Under the pieces are notes generated by a model. That model worked only from the letters and a program-made list of their open reading frames with translations, was not told where the DNA came from and ran no database searches. From Rhodospirillaceae bacterium (GTDB lineage: Bacteria > Pseudomonadota > Alphaproteobacteria > UBA6615), in assembly GCA_018667335.1 (NCBI GenBank), contig JABIVD010000017.1:1-47588 (forward strand): a DNA stretch of 47,588 nucleotides, in the 5' to 3' direction. Positions 26,222-35,140 of the stretch are shown here, piece after piece. Made by a program: the position numbers and the translations under genes. Position 1 is the stretch's first letter, and every line of letters begins with the position of its first letter.

Positions 26222-27525
26222 TGGAAAGCGAAACCGTCGCGATACTCGGGTTTGTCGCGCTCTTTGTCCTCTTGTTCATCCGGATGCCGGTCGGGTTGAC
26301 CATGATGCTGATCGGTACGGTCGGTATCTATCTGATCCGCCCGGTGGCTGCCGTGCCCACGCTGGCCGGCGAGATTTTCGCCGAAGCCGCGAACTTCCCG
26401 CTGATTATCATTCCGCTGTTCGTCCTGATGGGGAACCTGGCCGGTGTATCGGGCATGAGCCGGGATCTGTATCGGGCCGCCAACGCTTGGCTCGGTCATA
26501 TGAAGGGTGGGCTCGCATCCGCGACGGTCGTGGGATGCGCGGGTTTCTCCGCCTTGTCGGGATCTTCGCTCGCCGCGGCGTTGACCATGGGCCGCGTCTC
26601 GTTGCCCGAGATGCAACGCTACAATTACGACGACGGCCTCGCGACCGGCGCGATTGCTGCGGGCGGGACGCTCGGGATCCTCATTCCGCCGTCGGCGGGT
26701 TTCGTGATCTACGCGATCCTGACAGAGGAAAGTATTGGGCGTCTGTTTCTCGCCGGAGTCTTCCCGGGTCTGATGCTGACGGTGCTGTTCGTCATTGCGA
26801 TTTGGATCGTCGTGAAACGCGACCCCAGCAGGGCGCCCATGGCAGCGGAAGCTGTCCCGATCGGGGATCGGATGCGCGCATTGGCGGGGGCCGGCTGGAT
26901 CATCGGGATTGTCGGGCTGACGATCGGCGGCATTTACACCGGTGTCTTCTCCGCGATTGAAGCGGCGGGGATCGGCGCCGCGCTCGCATTCTTGGTGACG
27001 GTCATCCGCAAGGCCCTGACCTGGCCAAACATGCAGGATGTTTTCAAATCGACCCTGCGTGCATCGGGCACGCTGTTCATGATCCTGTTCGGCGCTTTCG
27101 TGTTCAAAACCTTCGTCGGATTCACGGGCATTACCTTTGCCCTTTCGACCTGGGTCGGTGAGCAGGGCTTCACGGGGATGCAGATCGTGATCGCCTTCTT
27201 GGTCATGTTCATCGTGCTCGGCACGTTCCTTGAGGGGTTTGCGATTCTGGTGCTGACGGTGCCCCTGATCCAGCCGATCATCGAACCCCTCGGGGTCAAC
27301 ATGATCTGGTTCGGCGTCATGATGGTGATTGCCCTGGAGATGGGGCTGATTTCGCCGCCGGTCGGGGTGAACGTGTTTGTCGTGAAGGGCATCGCCGACG
27401 GGGTGCCGCTAAATACGATATTCCGTGGAATCTGGCCGTTCTGGTTCGCCATGCTGGCGGGCGTGGTGATCCTGGTCCTGTTTCCCCAGATCGCGCTGAT
27501 CCTGCCCAATACGATGTTCGGATAA
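26221..27525 (+). CDS. dctM: TRAP transporter large permease (DctM)
   Basis: The 434-residue membrane protein has about twelve helices and the DctM features F-I-R-M-P-V-G-L near residue 19, F-S-A-L-S-G-S-S near 106 and the I-L-I-P-P-S-A-G-F loop near 154, with a matching inverted repeat ending L-I-S-P-P-V-G-V-N near 380. It carries the sodium-driven transport step. It completes a standard P-(P)-Q-M operon. Confidence 0.92.
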   Translation: MESETVAILGFVALFVLLFIRMPVGLTMMLIGTVGIYLIRPVAAVPTLAGEIFAEAANFPLIIIPLFVLMGNLAGVSGMSRDLYRAANAWLGHMKGGLASATVVGCAGFSALSGSSLAAALTMGRVSLPEMQRYNYDDGLATGAIAAGGTLGILIPPSAGFVIYAILTEESIGRLFLAGVFPGLMLTVLFVIAIWIVVKRDPSRAPMAAEAVPIGDRMRALAGAGWIIGIVGLTIGGIYTGVFSAIEAAGIGAALAFLVTVIRKALTWPNMQDVFKSTLRASGTLFMILFGAFVFKTFVGFTGITFALSTWVGEQGFTGMQIVIAFLVMFIVLGTFLEGFAILVLTVPLIQPIIEPLGVNMIWFGVMMVIALEMGLISPPVGVNVFVVKGIADGVPLNTIFRGIWPFWFAMLAGVVILVLFPQIALILPNTMFG

Positions 27526-27537
27526 CGGCAATCCGTC

Positions 27538-28257
27538 TCAGGTTATCGACGTCTCCTGCACCAGGCTGCCGAAACCGGCAATCGGATCGGTGATGCCGTG
27601 GGTGCGTAGCGCATACCAGTAGGTCGTCTGGTTCACCGACAGGAACGGTTTTCCGAATTTCTGCTCCATAGGCTCGATCATGTCGCCGATCCCGATGGAC
27701 GCGCCGATATGAACCAGCACATCGATATCGTCGCGATCGAGCTTCTCGAAGGCGGCTTCCACGTCCGTCAATTCGATGTTGATCGAATTGACGGGGTGCT
27801 CGATCCCGAGACAGGCGGAACTGGGCACTTCGAAGCCCAGCTCTTCATAGTATCCCACTGTGCTGCGCAGGGTTTCCTCGTACAGCGGCACCCATATCGC
27901 GATGCGCTGGGCGCCCAGCTTGCGCAACGCCGCCTCCATCGCATCGGTTGCGGTGATGAAGGGCACATCCCCGGCGCGCTCCGCGAATTCTTCGCGATAG
28001 CGCGCCTGGCGGGCGATCGACCAGGTCCGCATCTCGAGCGAATTGCCGCCGATGATCATGTCCGGCCAGCAACCATGTGCGCCGGGGATCGCATCGAGGA
28101 CGGCGCCGGCGACATCCGCTTGGCTTTCGAGTTCGAAACGGTAAATTTGATGGGATACGCCGTCGATCCGCATGGCATCGTATTCGGGCTGCTGGGTCGA
28201 GTTTTGCTGCGGGATCAGAATGGCAAAGACCCCGCGGGGGCCGAATCGGTCGGTCAT
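27538..28257 (-). CDS. Maleate isomerase / AMDase-like protein, second paralogue
   Basis: The 239-residue protein is a clear paralogue of the 5110-5832 product: it shares the M-x-D-R-F-G-P-R-G start, G-C-W-P-D near residue 64 and the C-terminal Y-W-Y-A-L-R-x-H-G-I-T-D-P segment. As in that copy, both positions that carry catalytic cysteines in maleate isomerase appear to hold other residues (G-G-N-S-L-E-M and H-I-G-A-S-I-G). An extra Cys in S-S-A-C-L-G does not align with either. It is convergent with the TRAP operon and divergent from the M23 peptidase. ATG 28257 is used; an upstream ATG at 28362 would overlap the divergent leader. Confidence 0.75.
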   Translation of the reverse strand: MTDRFGPRGVFAILIPQQNSTQQPEYDAMRIDGVSHQIYRFELESQADVAGAVLDAIPGAHGCWPDMIIGGNSLEMRTWSIARQARYREEFAERAGDVPFITATDAMEAALRKLGAQRIAIWVPLYEETLRSTVGYYEELGFEVPSSACLGIEHPVNSINIELTDVEAAFEKLDRDDIDVLVHIGASIGIGDMIEPMEQKFGKPFLSVNQTTYWYALRTHGITDPIAGFGSLVQETSIT

Positions 28258-28384
28258 GAAATCTCTCGGATGATACAGATGGAACGCATCGAGACTAACG
28301 GGCGGTCTCGCGTGGGTCCAATGCGGGTGTTTGTGGTTTACCGGCGGAATGCAGCCGCGCAAAATCGACTTGAAACCAAGTGAG

Positions 28385-29425
28385 ATGGACCGAATGAGCT
28401 ATCGCCGATCCTTTGCTGTCTTCCTACTGGCCGGTTTTAACCTAGGCCTGATCTGGCCCGTTGGCCATGCGACTGCGCAGGACGACGCGGCCCCCCGGTT
28501 CGTATTCCCGGCCGGATGCGAGATCGGGCAAGACTGCTGGTTCTTCGCCTATATGGACCATGATCCGTCGGATCGTTATCGCGACCATATGGGCGGAGTG
28601 AGGACTTATGAGGCGCACAAGGGAACGGATATTGCGCCGACCGATCCCCTGGGCCCTGTTGCGGTTATTGCGGCGGCGGACGGTGTGGTGCTCGGCGTGC
28701 GTGACGGCATGGATGACAGCCTCATGCGTGTTCACGACGAGACCCGGATGGCGGCCCAATGCGGCAACGGTGTGCGCATCGACCATGGGGCGGGCTGGAC
28801 CAGCCAATATTGTCATCTGCAACGCGACAGCGTGGCCGTTCGAACCGGTACGCATGTGATCGCGGGCCAGTTGTTGGGTTGGGTCGGCAGTTCGGGAAAT
28901 TCAAACTTTCGGCACCTGCATTTCCAGGTCGAGCGCAATGGGCGACCTGTCGATCCTTTTGATGGCGCCACGGCTTCCACGCCGCCGCAAGGCGAAGCGA
29001 CCGGTGCGGCGAATCAACCACTGTGGAAATCAGCAGAGGCCCGAGAGATTTCGGACTACACACCATTGGTGATCTATCGCGCCGGCATTGCGACCGGTGC
29101 CGCGGAACAGGACCGGGCGCTTTATGAAGGCTATCCCGACACCGCATCCGTCAGTGTCGACGCGCTCGTTGGCTATATTGTCCTGCTTGGCGTTTCGGAT
29201 GGCACGACCGTGGACACGCTCATCACCGGCCCGGGCGGGCAACGGTTATTCGAGAACCGCCGTACCCTGGATCAGGACGCCGCGCGGGCCTTCAGCTTCG
29301 CTGGAACCCGCCGCAAGGTCAGCGCCTGGGCACCCGGCGAGTACCAGGTTCGCTTCGTGGTCGCGGGTGAGGGCCCAACAGGTGACTTTGAGCTGCAGGC
29401 GCAGAAAAGCATTGTCCTGGAATAG
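28385..29425 (+). CDS. M23-family metallopeptidase (LytM-like), exported
   Basis: The 346-residue protein has a signal peptide (cleavage near A-T-A, residue 32) and an M23 domain with zinc ligands in H-K-G-T-D-I near residue 80 and H-L-H-F near 180, plus a His in Q-Y-C-H-L. The second half (about 210-346) is a beta-rich region without a family I recognise. M23 enzymes cut peptidoglycan cross-links, and the HXH and HXXXD ligands suggest it is active. ATG 28394 is an alternative start. It appears monocistronic. Confidence 0.85.
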   Translation: MDRMSYRRSFAVFLLAGFNLGLIWPVGHATAQDDAAPRFVFPAGCEIGQDCWFFAYMDHDPSDRYRDHMGGVRTYEAHKGTDIAPTDPLGPVAVIAAADGVVLGVRDGMDDSLMRVHDETRMAAQCGNGVRIDHGAGWTSQYCHLQRDSVAVRTGTHVIAGQLLGWVGSSGNSNFRHLHFQVERNGRPVDPFDGATASTPPQGEATGAANQPLWKSAEAREISDYTPLVIYRAGIATGAAEQDRALYEGYPDTASVSVDALVGYIVLLGVSDGTTVDTLITGPGGQRLFENRRTLDQDAARAFSFAGTRRKVSAWAPGEYQVRFVVAGEGPTGDFELQAQKSIVLE

Positions 29426-29482
29426 GCCCACGGATCGACAACGCTGAAAAGTTGGAGGTGCCGGACAGTTGGCCCGGTCGGT

Positions 29483-29641
29483 TTATTTTCGGACGTTCAG
29501 CCAGATGGCGTGAATGACGCCGGGGATGAAGCCGAGAATCGTCAGCAGGATGTTGAGCCAGAAGTGGCCGGCGATGCCGACCTTGAGGAAGGCACCCAGC
29601 GGCGGAATGAAGAGTGAAATGATAATTCTGATGACGTCCAT
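29483..29641 (-). CDS. Pmp3/YqaE-family small membrane protein
   Basis: The 52-residue protein is two hydrophobic helices with the family hallmark P-P-L-G-A-F-L-K-V-G near residues 12-21 and G-F-I-P-G-V-I-H-A-I-W near 39-49. Length and layout match Pmp3/YqaE proteins, which influence membrane potential and stress tolerance. ATG 29641 is chosen: GGGAG lies 8 nt upstream and the family starts M-D-V-I-R. An upstream extension to 29755 is unlike the family. Confidence 0.9.
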   Translation of the reverse strand: MDVIRIIISLFIPPLGAFLKVGIAGHFWLNILLTILGFIPGVIHAIWLNVRK

Positions 29642-29877
29642 GATCATCGCTCCCGTTCGGGTAATTTGATGTGCCGCCGAATGTAGCGGATTACCATATT
29701 GATTCTTTAGCTTTGGTTTTCCAGCATTTGTCGTAAGCGCCGCCGCCCAACCCATTGTTGCTGAGATAGGCGGGAATTTGGCCCGGGGTCGGCAAATGGG
29801 CAGGGTCGAGGAACTTGTCGGGGTTCCACAATTCCGGCCGAGTGCCGATGTATGTCAAACCACCGCAAATTGATGGC
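29642..29877 (-). other. Spacer with an unrecognised ORF fragment
   Basis: Between the Pmp3-like and DUF4168 genes a minus-strand frame (29942-29691) can encode a peptide with Pro-rich turns and W-N-P-D-K-F-L-D-P. It has no ribosome site, overlaps the DUF4168 gene end and matches no family I know, so it is listed as a possible decayed or small gene, not as a gene. Confidence 0.2.
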
Positions 29878-30279
29878 TCAGCGCGACGCCCCGACAGCTG
29901 TTTCAATGCGCTGGCGCAGCGCCGGATCGGACTGGGCGGCATTGGCGATCGCCATGTAGTTCTCGATGGTGATGCCCGCGTCAGAAATCGCCGTCGACAT
30001 CAGGCCGCGTGCCTCCTGGATCAACGCATCAGCTTCGGCTTGAGAGCCTGCAGCGGCCAGGCGTGGCTCATACTGTCGGCGCAGCGCGACAATCGATTTG
30101 GCTGCCGTCACGAAAATCGACAGCTGTGCTTCATCGACCGGCGACGGGGCAGTCTGTGCCTGGGCGAGCTCCAAACCGGGGCCGGCGTTCGCGGAGATGA
30201 AGGTCATGGTGAAGGCGGCGAACGAGAACAAGGCCGCTGCGCCCAACAGGCGGGCGCGGTGCAACGTCATATGGATCAT
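29878..30279 (-). CDS. DUF4168-type secreted small protein
   Basis: The 133-residue protein has a signal peptide (about residues 1-32, A-N-A cleavage) followed by a short helical domain of the DUF4168 type, with V-D-E-A-Q-L-S-I-F near 48 and I-A-N-A-A-Q-S-D-P-A-L-R-Q-R-I near 110. Function in the family is unknown; it is periplasmic or secreted. GGAG lies 7 nt before the ATG at 30279. Confidence 0.75.
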   Translation of the reverse strand: MIHMTLHRARLLGAAALFSFAAFTMTFISANAGPGLELAQAQTAPSPVDEAQLSIFVTAAKSIVALRRQYEPRLAAAGSQAEADALIQEARGLMSTAISDAGITIENYMAIANAAQSDPALRQRIETAVGASR

Positions 30280-30327
30280 CGGTGTCTCCGAGGATTAGTG
30301 ATTGTGGGTCGGGAAGAACGGTGTTGG

Positions 30328-31146
30328 TCAGGCAGGTAAATCCCAGCCGATCCAGTTACACAATGCCTCGCCCATCACGAGTTCGAGATCGCGTCCCTTG
30401 AGCCACGGCAGCTCTTCGGTGAACAGGGTGACGCACTCTCGATAGCTGCACTTCATGCGCGAGAGATCAGTCCCCCAGAAGCTACGGTCAGGACCGAAGG
30501 CGTCGAAAATCCGATGCAGTTCGTCATGAATATTGGTGTGCGGGTACGGAGCGGTAGAGTTGCCGTTCGCGCCAGACATTTTCACGGCCACGTTGGGATA
30601 TTTCGCCAGTGCCACCAGGTCGGGCAGGGTTTCGAAGGATTCGGCGTCTTTCTTGAATGGACTGGCACCGAGATGATCGACCAGGAAGGGAATGTCTGGA
30701 TATTTCTCTGCGATCTCGCCAAGTGTCGGCAGGAAATCATGGGCCAATAACCCGACCGGCATCTTCTGCTCGTTCGCGATCGGCCAGATCCAGTCCAGCG
30801 TGCCATCCGTCGGCCAGGTTTCCCGACCCGGCATGAGAAACAGGAAGCGCAGCCCGAGCATGCCGGGGGTATCGGTCCAGCCCGCGAGTTTGGCCGCACC
30901 GATCTCCGGCTGGTCCATATGAACCCAGCCGAGCACCCGGAACCGGTCCGGATGAGCATTGGCCGCCGCGATCGCAATTTCGTTGCCGTTCGGGACCACG
31001 CCCGGTGGGTGGAGGATCACCCGGTCGACGCCGGCTTCGTCCATCTCGGCGATCAGATCTTCCGCGTTGAAGTTCGGAATTTGACGGTGGATCGCACCCA
31101 TCGTGGTGTTGATCCAGATATGAACCTGTGAATCGACGATCAGCAT
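30328..31146 (-). CDS. Amidohydrolase-family (amidohydro_2) TIM-barrel hydrolase or decarboxylase
   Basis: The 272-residue protein starts I-V-D-S-Q-V-H-I-W, the metal-binding strand of the amidohydrolase_2 group, with V-D-H-L-G near residue 157 and W-G-T-D-L-S-R near 222 that supply further metal and catalytic residues. The group includes aromatic decarboxylases and lactonases. It is the last gene of a minus-strand catabolic set (GMC, MetE-like, decarboxylase-like). Substrate unknown. Confidence 0.85.
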   Translation of the reverse strand: MLIVDSQVHIWINTTMGAIHRQIPNFNAEDLIAEMDEAGVDRVILHPPGVVPNGNEIAIAAANAHPDRFRVLGWVHMDQPEIGAAKLAGWTDTPGMLGLRFLFLMPGRETWPTDGTLDWIWPIANEQKMPVGLLAHDFLPTLGEIAEKYPDIPFLVDHLGASPFKKDAESFETLPDLVALAKYPNVAVKMSGANGNSTAPYPHTNIHDELHRIFDAFGPDRSFWGTDLSRMKCSYRECVTLFTEELPWLKGRDLELVMGEALCNWIGWDLPA

Positions 31147-31174
31147 GGCGTTAGCTCCAATTGGGTTTTCAAAC

Positions 31175-32359
31175 CTACTCTTCGGTGACGGTGAGCGAGA
31201 ACCGGTCGTCGGCCGCCCGGCATTCCGCCAGCGGCAGGCCGAGCTCCTCGCGCACGATGTTTGTGCCCAGAACCATGGCCACCATCTTGTAGGTGGCGTG
31301 CCGGCGGCTCATGCCCTCGCGGCCCATGCCGCAGTCCGACGAGATGATCAGACGCTCGGCCGGAATGTACTTCAACGCCTCGCGGATCAGTTCCGCGATC
31401 TGGTCAGGGCGTTCGACCTGCAACGTGTGATGGTCGATGACGCCGATCGCGATCTTCTTGTCCTCGATGATCGAACCAATTGCCTCGAGGTCGCCGGGGC
31501 CGGAGCTGCAAGTCTCGAAGGTGAGGACATCGGCCTCGACCTGGTTCATCCATTCCAGCGTCGGCTGATAGCTCTGTACGTCACGGAAAATACGTTGCTG
31601 GGACGGGTTGCCCCAGCAGGTGTGGCACCAGACTTCGGTCTTGTCGCGCAGGCCTTTCGTGGTGTTGTTGAAGACCCTGACCAGTTCCTTCTCGTCGAGC
31701 TTCCCGAACAGGGGACCGCGCACCGGCGTCATGTGGATTTGCGGCTCTTCCATCTGGATCACCGGGCAGCCCGCGTCGGCCAGATCGTTGAGCTCCTCGT
31801 TGAGCGCATCGCTGATCGCCATCGTCCGCTCGACCGGATCCTTGTAGTAACTGTCGGGTGCCGACGCGGCGAGAAGTTCCGGCGTGATGGTGCCGAACTT
31901 GATCGGCTTGGCGGTCATGCGCTGGGCGGCTTTCCACATCGCCGCATATTGCAGATTGCCGCGCCCGACCGGCCCGGTGAGGGTGGGCATCACCCGACCT
32001 TCGAGTGAATCATGCAGGATGTGGCCGCGCGGCCACGCGACATTGCCGACCTTGTAGACCGTGGGATTGGGTTTCTCGATGTCATAGCCGTCCATATGGA
32101 ACAGGGGATAGGACTGCCAGCTGCCGCCGGCGACCTGTTCGTCATAGTGGGCGTCGCCGTCCGTGCAGATGTCGAGGCCGGCCGTTTCCTGGGCGCGCAG
32201 ATGCACGCTGACCGCATCCTCGTATTGTTCGCGAAAAACGGAGGACGACATGGAATGGAGAAAGCTCCGCGATTCCAGGCTTTCGGTGAACCAGCTGGGT
32301 CGCGGCAATGAGCCGATGATCGATGTCGGCAGAACGACGTCTGCGGATGCCTTGTACAT
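31175..32359 (-). CDS. Cobalamin-independent methionine synthase-like protein (MetE C-terminal type)
   Basis: The 394-residue protein corresponds to the catalytic C-terminal barrel of MetE only. Zinc ligands appear as H-x-C in C-H-T-C-W-G near residue 245 and a Cys in S-S-D-C-G-M-G near 344. The I-Q-M-E-E-P-Q-I-H segment near 200 is the substrate-binding strand. Stand-alone forms transfer methyl from varied donors, so the donor and acceptor are unknown. AGGAGGA precedes ATG 32359. Confidence 0.85.
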   Translation of the reverse strand: MYKASADVVLPTSIIGSLPRPSWFTESLESRSFLHSMSSSVFREQYEDAVSVHLRAQETAGLDICTDGDAHYDEQVAGGSWQSYPLFHMDGYDIEKPNPTVYKVGNVAWPRGHILHDSLEGRVMPTLTGPVGRGNLQYAAMWKAAQRMTAKPIKFGTITPELLAASAPDSYYKDPVERTMAISDALNEELNDLADAGCPVIQMEEPQIHMTPVRGPLFGKLDEKELVRVFNNTTKGLRDKTEVWCHTCWGNPSQQRIFRDVQSYQPTLEWMNQVEADVLTFETCSSGPGDLEAIGSIIEDKKIAIGVIDHHTLQVERPDQIAELIREALKYIPAERLIISSDCGMGREGMSRRHATYKMVAMVLGTNIVREELGLPLAECRAADDRFSLTVTEE

Positions 32360-32427
32360 TTGGTCCTCCTGAGTGTGCGACGCGTGGCGCCAGTTTCACA
32401 TATTTGGATACACCCCGTGAACGGGGT

Positions 32428-34032
32428 TTAGCCTGCATCCGCCAGGATCATGTCGGCCGCTTTTTCGCCGATCATGATCGTCGGCGCGTTGGTGTTGCCC
32501 GACACGAGCGACGGCATGATCGAAGCATCGGCCACCCGCAGTCCCTCGAACCCGTGCACGCGAAGCCGCTCGTCGACGACGTCATCGGGGTTTGAGCCCA
32601 TGCGGCAGGTGCTGGACGGGTGATAGCTCGTCCGGCCCCGTTTCTGGAGATAGTCCAGCCAGTCGGCATCGCTCGTGCAGTCCATGCCCGGCTCATGTTC
32701 TTCGGCGATGAACGCCTGGAAAGGCGCCTGCGTGACGATGTCGCGGGCGATCTTCATGCCGCCGATCAGGATATCCCGATCCTTCTGGGCCGTCAGATAG
32801 TTCGGCTGGATATCCGGTGCGGTGTAGGGATCGGGCGAGACGATGTTCACATGGCCGCGGCTTTCCGGCCGCAACAACGCGTTCACCACCGTTGCACCGG
32901 GGAATTTGTGTGGCATTCCGCCGACGTCGTGCGAGCTGAAGAGCATGACCTGGGATTGGATTTCGGGCGCGACTGCCGCCGGGTCGACCTTGTAGAAACC
33001 GCCGCCCATGGACACGCCCATCGCGAGGAAGCCCTTGCGTGTGAAGGCGTATTGCATGCCCGTGCGGATGCGTTGGCTGATGCTGTTGATCACGTCATTG
33101 GCGCTGATGTTGTCCTTCAGGCGGAACATCAGCGGTCCGTTGATATGATCCTGCAGGTGATTGCCGACGCCGGGCATATCGGCGATCACGTCGATTCCGT
33201 GCTCGCTTAGCAGACCCGCCGGGCCCAGCCCGGACAGTTGCAGCAGTTGCGGGGAATTGATCGCACCGCCCGAGACGATGACTTCGCGGCCGGCCAGGGC
33301 CGATTTTGTTTGCCCGTCCTGCGCATATTCGATGCCGGTGGCGCGGCGGCCGTCGATCAGGATGCGCAACGCATGGGCGTTGGTCGCAATCGTCAGGTTC
33401 GGCCGCTTGCGTGCCGGTTTCAGATAGCCGACTCCGGTTGAGCAGCGCCGCCCGTTGCGGATTGTCCACTGCACGTAGCCGAAACCTTCCTGTTCGGCGC
33501 CGTTGAAATCGTCGTTGCGTTTGAAGCCTGCTGCGACGGCGGATTCGAGATAAGCGGCGACCAGGGGGTGTTCCTCATAGACGTCGGAGACGGCCAATGG
33601 ACCGTCGACGCCGTGGAACTCATCCTCGCCGCGTTGCTGGTCCTCGGCCTTGCGGAAATAGGGCAGGACATCGTCATAACTCCAGCCCGCGTTGCCGAAC
33701 TGCCGCCACTGGTCGTAGTCGGACTTGTCACCACGGATATAGACCATCCCGTTGATCGCGCTTGATCCGCCCAGCACCTTGCCGCGCGGTTGCGGGATAC
33801 GTCGGTTCACCTGTTCCGGGTTCGCCGTCGTCGAATAGAGCCAGTTGAGCGCGGCGTTGCTGAAAAGCTTGCCGTAGCCCAGCGGAACGTGGACCCAGGG
33901 GTTCTTGTCCTCGGGGCCGGCTTCCAGCAACAGCACTTCGTGGCGACCGTTTTCGGTCAGCCTGTTCGCCAGGACGGCTCCGGCGCTCCCGGCGCCAACG
34001 ATGATGTAGTCGAAACTTGGATGGTCTGACAT
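32428..34032 (-). CDS. GMC-family FAD oxidoreductase (choline dehydrogenase-like)
   Basis: The 534-residue protein has the FAD-binding G-A-G-S-A-G-A-V near residue 13, the GMC signature [14 protein letters not shown] near 83, the second signature G-A-I-N-S-P-Q-L-L near 256 and the C-terminal active-site His in [10 protein letters not shown] and N-A-P-T. It oxidises an alcohol group in the cytoplasm, passing electrons to quinone or O2. It lies 9 nt after the decarboxylase-like gene in the same operon. Confidence 0.9.
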   Translation of the reverse strand: MSDHPSFDYIIVGAGSAGAVLANRLTENGRHEVLLLEAGPEDKNPWVHVPLGYGKLFSNAALNWLYSTTANPEQVNRRIPQPRGKVLGGSSAINGMVYIRGDKSDYDQWRQFGNAGWSYDDVLPYFRKAEDQQRGEDEFHGVDGPLAVSDVYEEHPLVAAYLESAVAAGFKRNDDFNGAEQEGFGYVQWTIRNGRRCSTGVGYLKPARKRPNLTIATNAHALRILIDGRRATGIEYAQDGQTKSALAGREVIVSGGAINSPQLLQLSGLGPAGLLSEHGIDVIADMPGVGNHLQDHINGPLMFRLKDNISANDVINSISQRIRTGMQYAFTRKGFLAMGVSMGGGFYKVDPAAVAPEIQSQVMLFSSHDVGGMPHKFPGATVVNALLRPESRGHVNIVSPDPYTAPDIQPNYLTAQKDRDILIGGMKIARDIVTQAPFQAFIAEEHEPGMDCTSDADWLDYLQKRGRTSYHPSSTCRMGSNPDDVVDERLRVHGFEGLRVADASIMPSLVSGNTNAPTIMIGEKAADMILADAG

Positions 34033-34041
34033 GGGCGTTGC

Positions 34042-34992
34042 TTAGCCTTCTACGAAATTTGCGGTGCCCGGCAGGAACAGGTCCTCGATGTCGGGCAGGG
34101 TGGAGATCAGCTTCTGCTCGTGCAGATAACGCAGCAGTGTGCCGACATTCTTGCGATTGCTTTCGGTCAGGCCCATGGGAAAGGGGTCGCCGCCGAACGT
34201 CGCCATGGTCTCGGTCCAGTACTCCTTGCCCCAGGGCACGAAGGTCGATCCGATCCGCCGCGCGAGCGCGCGTTTCTTGCCGTTGCAGTAGGCCGCAAAG
34301 ATGGCTGCGGGTGCGTCGGGGAAATCGTCGAGCAGCTCGCGGCGCATCACCACCGTGTGGTTAATCGGGTAGATGCCCGTACGGGAGAAATACTCGCGTT
34401 CGACGTCCTGCACGTCGCGGAAAATCGTTCGCAACTCGCGATCGGCGGGTGCTTTCTGGAGGTCGCGCGGGCGCGGTGAGATGAACGCGTCCAGCTCGCC
34501 CGCCAGCAACATTTCCTCCGGGTCGCCATCGACCAGTTCCAGCGGCGCGCCTTCGAGCGCGGGGAAGCGCTGTTCGGCGTTGGCGAACCAGTTGATGTCG
34601 CGCCAGTCCGTGTCGTACTCGTCGAGCAGGGTGCCGCGTAGCCAGACTGCCGCCGTCATCGTGTAGTCGCGCACGCCGACACGCTTGCCTTTGAGTTGCG
34701 CGGCGGAATCGAGCGGGCTGTCCTTGCGCACCCAGATGATCGAGTGGCGAAAGTCGCGATTGGCGAACACGGGGATTGCCGCCAGCCAGTCGGCCCCACG
34801 GTCGCGCATCATCGTGAAGTTGGAGAGCGAGAATTCGCAGGCCTGGAAGGGCTGGTTGTTCAGGACCTTCGCGTAGATTTCCTCGAGCACACCGGGTTCG
34901 TAGCGGATCGGTGTGTCTTCGTATGTGCCGGCCATCTCCAGGGTGAATTCATAGTCATTCCCCCGGATCAGAATGTCGTTTGCTTTGGACAT
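34042..34992 (-). CDS. 4,5-dihydroxyphthalate decarboxylase-like protein
   Basis: The 316-residue protein resembles the Pht5/SsuA-like fold family: L-K-G-K-R-V-G-V-R-D-Y near residue 102 and G-E-L-D-A-F-I-S-P-R near 165. There is no signal peptide, which favours a cytoplasmic enzyme over a binding protein. ATG 34992 follows GGGGGAGGAAATC. The catabolic neighbours suit an aromatic- or carboxylate-processing role, but the substrate is not determinable. Confidence 0.8.
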   Translation of the reverse strand: MSKANDILIRGNDYEFTLEMAGTYEDTPIRYEPGVLEEIYAKVLNNQPFQACEFSLSNFTMMRDRGADWLAAIPVFANRDFRHSIIWVRKDSPLDSAAQLKGKRVGVRDYTMTAAVWLRGTLLDEYDTDWRDINWFANAEQRFPALEGAPLELVDGDPEEMLLAGELDAFISPRPRDLQKAPADRELRTIFRDVQDVEREYFSRTGIYPINHTVVMRRELLDDFPDAPAAIFAAYCNGKKRALARRIGSTFVPWGKEYWTETMATFGGDPFPMGLTESNRKNVGTLLRYLHEQKLISTLPDIEDLFLPGTANFVEG

Positions 34993-35140
34993 GATTTCCT
35001 CCCCCAAACCGGTCTGTGCCGGTCTTTTCTGTGCATTCCACATAGCACGATCGGCGGCGCGGGACGACAGGATGTTCCCGCGCCCGGCCGGCTGTTAGAT
35101 TGGGGCAACTCAACGTTCTTTTCAGTGAAGGAATATTGCC

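Noticed and set aside
29691-29942. 83-residue minus-strand ORF after the Pmp3-like gene
   Set aside because: It overlaps the end of the DUF4168 gene in another frame, lacks a ribosome site and matches no known family; kept only as a noted fragment.
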